From JAKLKS01 sp964370855 (GTDB lineage Bacteria; Planctomycetota; JAJSAM01; JAKLKS01): 43,975 nucleotides of DNA. The stretch lies in contig CAYJMF010000030.1 of the NCBI GenBank assembly GCA_964370855.1, forward strand, positions 1 to 43,975. The letters run 5' to 3'. The notes below the pieces were generated by a model that searched no databases, had not been told where the DNA came from, and saw only the letters and a program-made list of their open reading frames with translations. How positions within the stretch are numbered: the stretch's first letter is position 1; each line of letters begins with the position of its first letter. Position numbers and translations under genes: made by a program. Positions 34,462-41,692 of this stretch are shown piece after piece.

Positions 34462-37400
34462 TTGACCCCCCGTCTCCGGGTCTGGCATGATCCCGCCCGC
34501 GTGGGCCATGAACAGCGGACCGAAGTCCTGGATGCGTTCCGGAAGCTCCTCCTCCTCCACCGGGAGAGGGGAGAGGTGCGCTCCCTGGAGCACTACCAGG
34601 GGCTCTTCCCCGGGTACTCCGGCGAGATCGCCGCGGAGTTCCACGCCGCCGCGACGAGGGTGGCGGCGCTCGGCGACGGCCTGACGGCGACCCTGCCGCG
34701 GACACCGGCGGAGGCCACCCTCACCGGGACCGGGGAGCCGCAGGGACGGGAAGGGCCGGGCCTGGAGCGCATCGGGTCCTACGTGCTCCTGCGGGAACTG
34801 GGCCGCGGGGGCATGGGGGTCGTGTACGAGGCACGGGACGACCGCCTCCCCCGGCGGGTGGCCCTCAAGGTCCTCGCCCCCCGGTTCGCCTCCTCCCTCC
34901 ACCTCCGGATGCGGTTCGAGCGCGAGGCCGCCATCGCCTCCCGCCTCGACCACCCCCACATCTGCACGGTCTACGAGGCGGGGGAATCCGGCGGCGTCCC
35001 CTTCATGGCGATGCGGTTCGTGGAGGGGCGCCCCCTCTCGGACCACATCGCCGCCACGAGGGACGCCGCACCCTCCGGAGGGAAGGGCGGCACGGGCGTG
35101 GTGCGGCTCCCCCGCGCCGGGGAGGAGGGCCCGGCACCTCCCGGGCGGGAGGGGAGTCCGTCCGCGGGCGGGAAGCCGGAGTGGGAGAGGGTCCTCCGGT
35201 TCTTCGCGGAGGCGGCAAGGGCGATCCACGCGGCCCAAGAGAAGGGCCTGATCCACCGCGACATCAAGCCCCACAACATCATGGTGGCCGACGGGGGCCA
35301 CCCCGTCATCCTCGACTTCGGCCTCGCCCGGGCCGTGGACGACGACGGCCAGCCGACCCTCACCCGCGCCGGTTCGGTGATGGGGACCCCGGCCTACATG
35401 TCCCCGGAGCAGGTGGAGGCGGCGCGGGAGGAGCTCGACCGGAGGACCGACGTCTACAGCCTCGGGGTCTCCCTGTACGAGGCGCTGACCCTCCGGCTTC
35501 CCTTCGAGGCCCCGACCCTGGAGGGCCTCTACCGGGAGATCCTCACCTCCGTGCCCGGGGACCCCACGAAGCTCAACCCCCGGCTGCCGCGGGACCTCCG
35601 GGTGATCCTCGCCACCGCCATGGACAGGGACCGGGGCCGGCGCTACCGGACGGCCCTGGACCTCGCGGAGGAGCTCGACCGCGTCGTGGACCGCGTGCCC
35701 ATCCTCGCCCGACCGGCGGGGCCCCTCCTGCGCCTGGCGCGGTGGGCGCAGCGCAGCCCCGCCATCGCGGGGACCGGCGCGGCCCTGTTCCTCTCGCTCG
35801 CGATCGGGCTGGCCGTGGCCCTGAACCTCCTCGATGCGGAGACCGTGCAGCGCAAGGCGAAGGAGGCCGCCGTCCTCGACGTCACGAGGGAGAGGGACGA
35901 CAAGGCGGCCCTGCTCCGCGTGGCCCGGTCGCGCGCCCTCGTCAACGAGTCGATCCTCGCCGAGGAGGGGGACCCCATGCTCTCCCTCCTCCTCGCGCGG
36001 GAGGCGGCCAGGGCCGCGATGCTGCCCGCCGCCGTCGCCCGGCTGCACGATGCGGTGCGGGTCTCGACGGAGGAGGCCACCTTCACCGGCCAGCCGGGGC
36101 AGATCGTTTGGGCGGGGTTCAACGCCACGGGGGATCGAATCCTCTCGACTTCCAACGGGGGGGACGTGCGCGTCCGGGATCTCGGCGGGAGGGAGATTCT
36201 CGCCGTCATGCACCCGGAAGCCGCGCCGAGGTACGCGGTCCTGTTCCCGGACGGGAAGCGGCTGGTCACGGCGGGGCCCTCCGTAGCGAAGGGGCGGAAG
36301 GGGTGGTCCGCGATCCTCTGGGACGGGGAGGGGCGGGCCCTGGAAACCTGGGACGTCCACGGAGTCATCACGGTGGGCCTGCCCGTCGCGGTCTCCCCGG
36401 CGGGAGACCTCGTCGCGACCGCGGGCACGGAGGGCTCCATCGAGTTGCGGGACCGGGACGGGACCCTCCTCGGGAGCCTCCGGGGGCACAGGAGCCCCGC
36501 CCACCACGTCGCCTTCTTCCCCGACGGAACCCGGCTCCTCTCCGTCTCCGCGAGTGAACGCGCCGTCCGGGTGTGGAGCGTGGCCGGGGAGTGCCTCGCG
36601 ACGGCGGCCGACCTTTCCGCGGACTTCCGGTTCGCGGTGCCGTCCCCGGACGGGAAGACCTTTCTCGTAGGAGGGGACGGGGGGGCCGTCCTCTGGTCCT
36701 CCGCGGGCGCCCGGATGCTGGAACTGGGGGGCCACGGGAAGGCGATCGCGGCAGCCGGCTTCCTCGGCGCCGGGGGCGGGTACTTCACGGCCTCCTACGA
36801 CGGAAAGGTCCGGATCTGGGACGGCCAGGGGCGCATGACCCGGGAGTTCGCCGCCCACCGGCTCCAGCTCTCGGGGGCCCGCCTCTCCCCCGGGGGGGAT
36901 CGCCTCCTGACCTTCTCCACGGGCGAACGGGAGGCCTGCGTCTGGAACCTCCAGGGGGACCGGCTCGCCCGGATCTCGGGGCACCTGGGCGAACTCTGGG
37001 CCGCGGACGTGGCGCCGGACGGGGAGCGGGTGGTGACGGCCTCCGACGACCCGGCCGTGAAGCTGTTCCAGGTCCATCCCGTGGAGGCGGGGCGGTGGGC
37101 CGGTCGGGGGGACCACATCCCCTCCCTTTCCCCGGCCGGGGGCGAGTCCGCCGTGGTGGAGGAATCCGGCGCCGCGGTCCTCCGTGACTCGGTGGGGATG
37201 GTGCGCGCCTCCCTGGAGATCGAGGGGGAGGCCATCGCCGGCGTCTTCCACTCCGCGGACGGGACCCGGCTCGCGACGGTCTCCTCCTCGAGGCGCGCGG
37301 ACCTGTGGGACGCGGAGGGAACCCGGATCGGGAGCCTGCAGGAGGTGACGGAGGCGGCGACCCCCGTCCCCTGGGATTCGGGGGGCGGCTTCCTGACCCT

Positions 37401-38328
37401 CTCCAGGAGGGAGGCCGGCGGGTCCCTGATGCGCACCTGGTCCCCGGAAGGGCGGCGCCTGGGAACCGCGGAGCTGCCCGGCCGGGGGTCGGGGGTTCCC
37501 GTCAATGACATCGGCCGCTCCGCAACTCCCGCGGGGACTCGGCTGCTGGTCCGCGTTCCCGGGCAGGAGGGGGTCTGCGCGGTCCTCGACGAGACGGGGG
37601 CCGAGCGGTTCCGGCTGGATTCCATGGGGCAGATGGTCATGGCGGCCTTCTCTCCGGACGGGGATCGGGTCGTCGTCTGCAACCCGCTCAAATTCAGGAC
37701 GGACCTCCGGGACGGGGCCGGGAAGGTGCTCGCGGTCCTCTCCGGGGGGAAGGGAGGGGCCACGGGTGTCCTGTCCCAGGCCCGGTTCTCGCCCTCCGGC
37801 GATTCCTTCGTCGGCGTGGACACCACGGGAGAGGTCGGGATCTGGTCCCGCGACGGCAAGCGCGAGTTCTCGACGAAGGCCCACTCCGGGCCGATCCTGA
37901 AGGTCGAGTTCTCCCGCTCGGGGGACCGGTTCGTCACCGCCTCCCTCGACGGGACGATGCGGATCTGGGATCGGCGGGGGAAGGCCCTCGGGGTCGTCCG
38001 CGAGGCGAGGGTGGAGAAGGCGGTCCCCGTGTTCTCCCCGGCCGGCGACCGGATCGCGACCCTCGGCCTGGACGGCGCCATCGGGATCTGGGACATCCAG
38101 GGGAACTCCCACGGGAAGCTGCGGGTTTCCTCGGGCCGGCCGGCCAGGGTCGCCTTCGATGCCGCGGGCAGCCGTCTCCTCGCCGCCACCACCGACGGGA
38201 AGGTGCACTCGTGGTTCCTGCGGGGCGAGGACCTCCTGGCACTCGCGGACCGGCGCATCACAAGGGGCCTGACCGAGGTGGAGAGGGCGCGGTACGCCGA
38301 CCTGCTGGGGGACGCGCCCCCCCGGTGA
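34462..38328 (+). CDS. Transmembrane Ser/Thr kinase with WD40 repeats
   Basis: The protein has about 1288 residues. After a helical N-terminal region, the kinase domain (about residues 108-410) has GRGGMGVVYEA, VALKVL, HRDIKPHNIM, DFGLARA and YMSPEQ, all residues needed for activity. A Gly/Pro-rich insertion of about 40 residues interrupts it before WERVLRFF. One membrane helix (AGTGAALFLSLAIGLAVAL, near 440) is followed by a short coiled region and some 14-17 WD40-type units (VRVWSV, VRIWDG, ACVWNL, MRIWDR, IGIWDI), enough for two propellers. These would lie outside the cytoplasm and sense a ligand. The start is uncertain: TTG 34462 has GGAGG only two bases before it; GTG 34501 is an alternative. 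Confidence 0.88.
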   Translation: MTPRLRVWHDPARVGHEQRTEVLDAFRKLLLLHRERGEVRSLEHYQGLFPGYSGEIAAEFHAAATRVAALGDGLTATLPRTPAEATLTGTGEPQGREGPGLERIGSYVLLRELGRGGMGVVYEARDDRLPRRVALKVLAPRFASSLHLRMRFEREAAIASRLDHPHICTVYEAGESGGVPFMAMRFVEGRPLSDHIAATRDAAPSGGKGGTGVVRLPRAGEEGPAPPGREGSPSAGGKPEWERVLRFFAEAARAIHAAQEKGLIHRDIKPHNIMVADGGHPVILDFGLARAVDDDGQPTLTRAGSVMGTPAYMSPEQVEAAREELDRRTDVYSLGVSLYEALTLRLPFEAPTLEGLYREILTSVPGDPTKLNPRLPRDLRVILATAMDRDRGRRYRTALDLAEELDRVVDRVPILARPAGPLLRLARWAQRSPAIAGTGAALFLSLAIGLAVALNLLDAETVQRKAKEAAVLDVTRERDDKAALLRVARSRALVNESILAEEGDPMLSLLLAREAARAAMLPAAVARLHDAVRVSTEEATFTGQPGQIVWAGFNATGDRILSTSNGGDVRVRDLGGREILAVMHPEAAPRYAVLFPDGKRLVTAGPSVAKGRKGWSAILWDGEGRALETWDVHGVITVGLPVAVSPAGDLVATAGTEGSIELRDRDGTLLGSLRGHRSPAHHVAFFPDGTRLLSVSASERAVRVWSVAGECLATAADLSADFRFAVPSPDGKTFLVGGDGGAVLWSSAGARMLELGGHGKAIAAAGFLGAGGGYFTASYDGKVRIWDGQGRMTREFAAHRLQLSGARLSPGGDRLLTFSTGEREACVWNLQGDRLARISGHLGELWAADVAPDGERVVTASDDPAVKLFQVHPVEAGRWAGRGDHIPSLSPAGGESAVVEESGAAVLRDSVGMVRASLEIEGEAIAGVFHSADGTRLATVSSSRRADLWDAEGTRIGSLQEVTEAATPVPWDSGGGFLTLSRREAGGSLMRTWSPEGRRLGTAELPGRGSGVPVNDIGRSATPAGTRLLVRVPGQEGVCAVLDETGAERFRLDSMGQMVMAAFSPDGDRVVVCNPLKFRTDLRDGAGKVLAVLSGGKGGATGVLSQARFSPSGDSFVGVDTTGEVGIWSRDGKREFSTKAHSGPILKVEFSRSGDRFVTASLDGTMRIWDRRGKALGVVREARVEKAVPVFSPAGDRIATLGLDGAIGIWDIQGNSHGKLRVSSGRPARVAFDAAGSRLLAATTDGKVHSWFLRGEDLLALADRRITRGLTEVERARYADLLGDAPPR

Positions 38329-38431
38329 CGGGGGAGGGACCGGTTCCCGGGCGGCACCCTGAAGCCGGGGCGATGTTGGAGGGGGGCGCGGGGGGCGCTA
38401 GGATGACCCGCTTCGCCTTCCTCCCATCGGT

Positions 38432-38509
38432 CGGGGCGTAGCTCAGCCTGGCTAGAGCGCTTGCTTCGGGAGCAAGAGGCCGGAGGTTCAAATCCTCTCG
38501 CCCCGACCA
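38432..38509 (+). tRNA. tRNA-Pro (anticodon CGG)
   Basis: The acceptor stem CGGGGCG pairs with CGCCCCG, the D arm contains AGCTCAGCCTGGCTAGAGC, the anticodon loop is TTCGGGA (anticodon CGG), and the T arm reads GAGGTTCAAATCCTC. The 3' CCA is encoded. Its 3' end is the likely integration site of the element that follows. Confidence 0.95.
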
Positions 38510-38606
38510 GACGCAATCCCGCATGGATGCTGGGTTTGAGCGATATTGCCCCTTCCCCTTGGGCCCACGTGGTCCACCCTGAAACCGGGGGGATCCACCT
38601 ACGGAT

Positions 38607-39794
38607 TCACCTATCGGGCTTGGACCGTGCCTTCGGAGAGGGTCCGTAGTCCAGCGAGAACACGCTGTCCCGACGCCGCTGGTTCACCAGGGCGGCGTAC
38701 CTCTGGGTGGTGGAAAGCTCGGCATGACCGAGTTGCGCCCGGAGATCCGTGACCGCTCCTCCGCCGTCGAGGAAGAAGGTCGCGAAGGTGTGCCTGAGCG
38801 AGTGGAAAGTCAGGCCGTCGCGCCCATGGAGCTTCGCGGCCTTCATCGCCCGGTCCCAGGACTTCCTGATGTTGACCCATGGCGTGCGCCTGCGGCTGAG
38901 GAAGATGAAGTCTGAGGGGCCGGCCTTGGGCCTGCTCTTCTTCAGCCGGCCGAGTTCTTTCACGAGCACGGGGTGGAGGTCGAGCCTGTCCGCATTGCCG
39001 ACCTTGGACCGAAACAGCTCGAGCTTCCCCGTATCGAGGTTCACGTCCTGCCACCGGAGGGCCCGGAGCTCTCCGAACCGCGCTCCGGTGAAGAGGGCGG
39101 CGAGGACGAGGGGGCGGAAGTGCTTGTCGCAGGCCTTGAGAAGCACCGCAACTTCCTCCTTCTCGAAGAACCGCCGGGGCTTGCGTGGTTCGCGTAGCTT
39201 CTTCAACCCGCGCAGAGGGTTCTCCTCGAGGATGCCGTCGACGACTGCCATGTTCAGGATGACCGATACGAACTGCTGCTCCCGGTTCACCGTGGCGGGG
39301 GACGCGGGACCACCGACGCCCAGCCTCCACGCCCGATAGTCCTGGAACGTCGTGGGGGTGACCTCGTCCAGGCGCTTCGGCGGGACCTTCCCGTCGCCGG
39401 ATCGCCGGGGACCGAAGAATCTGGTCAGGGCCTTCAGGTTGGCCTGATAGAGGTCCACCGTCGCAGGAGCCCGGACGGGGGAGATCCTCTGCTCCAGGAT
39501 CTCCTTGGCGTGGTCACAGAAAGCACGGAGCGGCGGGTCGGCGAGGAGAGGGTCGTTGTCCACCTGATCGGCGCGGGGCGGGGTCGAGTACGAGCCGGTG
39601 AGGAGCCTAGACTCCACCTCCGCTAGGAACTTGCGGGCCTCCTTCTCGGTGTCGAAGGTCCTCTCCATCCTCCGTCCGGTCCTTCCCTCGAACCAGCGCG
39701 CTCTCCATGCGGGCCTCCCCGAGGGCTTCTTCTGCTGGAGGATGGTGCCGAACTTGCGGATCCTGGGTTTGCGCTTCTTCTCATTGTTGGACAT
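38607..39794 (-). CDS. int: Tyrosine-family integrase
   Basis: The protein has 395 residues. A basic Arm-type N-terminal region (GRPAWRARWFEGRTGRR) and a core-binding SAM-like domain (TVDLYQANLKALTRFFG) precede the catalytic domain. That domain has the Arg of GARFGELRALRW, the HSLRHTFA box (HxxR), the QLGHAE His, and the nucleophile Tyr in TTQRYAAL. All active-site residues are present, so it should be functional. It would integrate and excise the element at the tRNA-Pro 3' end about 100 bases away. ATG 39794 has GAGGAA just upstream. The excisionase-like gene lies 22 bases upstream. Confidence 0.95.
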   Translation of the reverse strand: MSNNEKKRKPRIRKFGTILQQKKPSGRPAWRARWFEGRTGRRMERTFDTEKEARKFLAEVESRLLTGSYSTPPRADQVDNDPLLADPPLRAFCDHAKEILEQRISPVRAPATVDLYQANLKALTRFFGPRRSGDGKVPPKRLDEVTPTTFQDYRAWRLGVGGPASPATVNREQQFVSVILNMAVVDGILEENPLRGLKKLREPRKPRRFFEKEEVAVLLKACDKHFRPLVLAALFTGARFGELRALRWQDVNLDTGKLELFRSKVGNADRLDLHPVLVKELGRLKKSRPKAGPSDFIFLSRRRTPWVNIRKSWDRAMKAAKLHGRDGLTFHSLRHTFATFFLDGGGAVTDLRAQLGHAELSTTQRYAALVNQRRRDSVFSLDYGPSPKARSKPDR

Positions 39795-39816
39795 GGTTCC
39801 TCGTCTTCAAGTGACC

Positions 39817-40122
39817 TCATCGAGTCTTGCGGCGAATGGGAGCCGTTGGCCGCCCCTCTGCGACCATCCCTGCAATGAGGTGGTCGGCGAGATCTCCACC
39901 GTCAACCTGCAGCGTCTGCCTCTCCATGTAGGACCGGACATCCTCCGGTCGGAACCGGAGCGACTCGCCCACCCTGACGCAGGGGATGCCGTTCGGCCGT
40001 CCCGCCAGGCGGTAAACGGTCGACCGATGGACCCCGAGATGGTCGGCCACCTGAGGGACCATGAGCAGGGGCTCGCCCAGGAGGGCATGGACCCGGCCCG
40101 CAGGGAGGGGCAGGGGCTTCAC
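39817..40122 (-). CDS. Excisionase/AlpA-type HTH protein
   Basis: The protein is about 101 residues from GTG 40122, preceded by GAGGG. The core LLMVPQVADHLGVHRSTVYRLAGRPNGIPCVRVGESLRFRPEDVRSYMER is the winged-helix 'DNA-binding excisionase' domain: HTH first, then the RVG..LRF wing and the 'ED(V)..Y' helix. Such proteins direct excision or regulate the integrase gene. A longer start at GTG 40173 is possible. It sits directly before the integrase gene, and together they form the recombination module. Confidence 0.85.
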   Translation of the reverse strand: MKPLPLPAGRVHALLGEPLLMVPQVADHLGVHRSTVYRLAGRPNGIPCVRVGESLRFRPEDVRSYMERQTLQVDGGDLADHLIAGMVAEGRPTAPIRRKTR

Positions 40123-40210
40123 GGCGTGACCCTCACCGGCCCCCGGGACGGAGGCTCGTGGAGCCGGGCACACTCGTCGGCGTCCATCACGGGCTGGAAG
40201 TCCGGGACCT

Positions 40211-41239
40211 TCACCGGTGGCCCCGGCGGGGAGACCGTGCCCCCGCGGCGAGGCCGGTCTCGATGGCCTGGAGCGTGACGGCGTCGGCGAGTCCCGCCTT
40301 CCGGCCGGCGACGAAGAGACCGTAGCGGAGGTCGTTTAGGGCGAGGCGCCCGTCGAGTACGAGGCGGAAGAGCTTCGCGGCTTCCAACTGCACGGGCGCG
40401 CCGCCGACGGAGCCGCAGAGCCTGATCGTCTCCGCCGCTCGCCGGACCGCCGCCATGCCGTAGGCTGTGCTCAGGTACGGGCCGACAAGGGGTTCCTGGG
40501 CCGGGGTCTGCGCAGCTATCGCGGCGCGGAAGGCGGCGTCGATCTGGACCTCGAGCGCGGCGGCATTGAGGCCCTCGTCAATAGGAAGTGGCGGCGCGGC
40601 GGGTGGTGGAGGTGGGGGGGTTGGTACCGGCCGCCCCGGCACGTAGCCGGCGGCCCGGAGGACCCAGTCCGGCGCGTCGGCGATGCCATCCTCGGGCCTT
40701 GCAAGCCATGCCATGGGACCGTTCAGCGCGCCCGAGGTCGGTGGCACGGGAAAGGCCTGCCCTTCGTAGACCGTGTACACGCCGTCGGCCGGGAAGACCC
40801 GCCGTCCCGGGATGACGCCCGGCGGCAACCGGAAGAGGATGTACCTGTCGCCCCGGGCGAACTCGCAGGAGGCCGTCGGAGGTAGCGGACCATGCCGCTG
40901 CTCGAGCGTGGCCGGGTTTTCGAGGCCGCCCCGGTCACGGGAGACTACGAGCGCGAAGACCCCCGACTTCCGGCCCGAGAGGACGAGCAGGTTGTGTCCC
41001 CGGCGGGGGGCCGGCGAAGGCCACCAACGCCGGATCAGGTCCGGGTCCGTCGTCGCCTCGAGGTCGCCGCCGTTGACGAGGTGCACCCCGCGGTCGCGGC
41101 ACCGCCGGTCGCCACACCCGCAGCGCCCCCACTGGTCGATCACGTGGGCCCTGACGACGTGGATCCCCAGCTTGGCGAGACGTAGGGCCTCGACCTGCAT
41201 CGGGTTGGGCTCGGGCGGGGAAGTGGGCCTACGCGCCAC
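40211..41239 (-). CDS. Prim-pol domain protein with degenerate catalytic site
   Basis: The protein has 342 residues from GTG 41239, with GGGAGGTGG upstream. The N-terminal ~190 residues follow the bifunctional primase/polymerase pattern: ALRLAKLGIHVVRAH, the CGCGDRRCRDRGVH cysteine segment, DPDLIRRWWP, NLLVLSGRKSG, and the later ASCEFARGDRYILFRLPPG. Where active members have a D-x-D (as in VLDID), this protein reads ALVVSRD, so the metal-binding pair appears lost. The C-terminal part is helical and unrecognised. It may bind DNA or regulate replication rather than make primers. An intact archaeo-eukaryotic primase domain seems to be present in the next gene, which would explain relaxed constraint. 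Confidence 0.7.
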   Translation of the reverse strand: MARRPTSPPEPNPMQVEALRLAKLGIHVVRAHVIDQWGRCGCGDRRCRDRGVHLVNGGDLEATTDPDLIRRWWPSPAPRRGHNLLVLSGRKSGVFALVVSRDRGGLENPATLEQRHGPLPPTASCEFARGDRYILFRLPPGVIPGRRVFPADGVYTVYEGQAFPVPPTSGALNGPMAWLARPEDGIADAPDWVLRAAGYVPGRPVPTPPPPPPAAPPLPIDEGLNAAALEVQIDAAFRAAIAAQTPAQEPLVGPYLSTAYGMAAVRRAAETIRLCGSVGGAPVQLEAAKLFRLVLDGRLALNDLRYGLFVAGRKAGLADAVTLQAIETGLAAGARSPRRGHR

Positions 41240-41576
41240 GGTCCACCTCCCGAGGGTTACCAGCGGGTTCCGGGGTCCCCACTTCGGGCCCCAGTCCGCC
41301 CGAGGCCGCTAGGCCCGGTGGGAGCCCTGCTGGACCCCCTGTCGACCGTTCGGGGGGCCACCCATGGCCGGCCAGGAGTTCGGGGCCGCTACGGGCCTCA
41401 GGATTCGCGCCTGGGGTAGCGCTGGTCGCCGACCATGGTCCCTTTCCACGGGCCCGGGCTACTCCATCACGAAGTAGGTGACGAAGGCCGTGACCGTGTA
41501 GGTGACCATGGCCATCGACCACCCACGGTCCTCCGGGCAGCCTATCCCCACCCGATAGAGGAAGAGGAGCGCAGCG

Positions 41577-41692
41577 GGACAGTGACGAGTGGCAGACGGT
41601 GGCAGGGGAATGGCACTGTATTCCACTTCCTTCCTCCAACTTCTCAAACAGTAGAGAAACGCTGTCACTCACCGTCACTTGCCACCGTCCCC
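41577..41692. repeat. Cluster of short RGTGRC repeats around a lower-GC core
   Basis: Four units on the + strand (AGTGAC, AGTGGC, GGTGGC, AATGGC between 41581 and 41619) face three on the - strand (between 41661 and 41692). About 40 bases of locally AT-richer sequence lie between them, including a small TTCTC/GAGAA hairpin. The right cluster covers the stop codon of the primase-helicase. It resembles an iteron-type replication origin, but that is inference. The rest of 41240-41574 shows nothing convincing. Confidence 0.45.

Noticed and set aside
33022..38208. A very long open frame on the - strand opposite the kinase and NrfD-type genes
   Set aside because: It is a GC-bias shadow: low-complexity Pro/Arg/Glu/His-rich translation without any fold, while the + strand frames carry clear motifs.
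41459..41668. A 69-residue - strand frame ending in a hydrophobic segment (MAMVTYTVTAFVTYFVME)
   Set aside because: The frame crosses the repeat cluster, lacks a convincing ribosome site and has no recognisable family. A very short peptide from the internal ATG is possible but unsupported.
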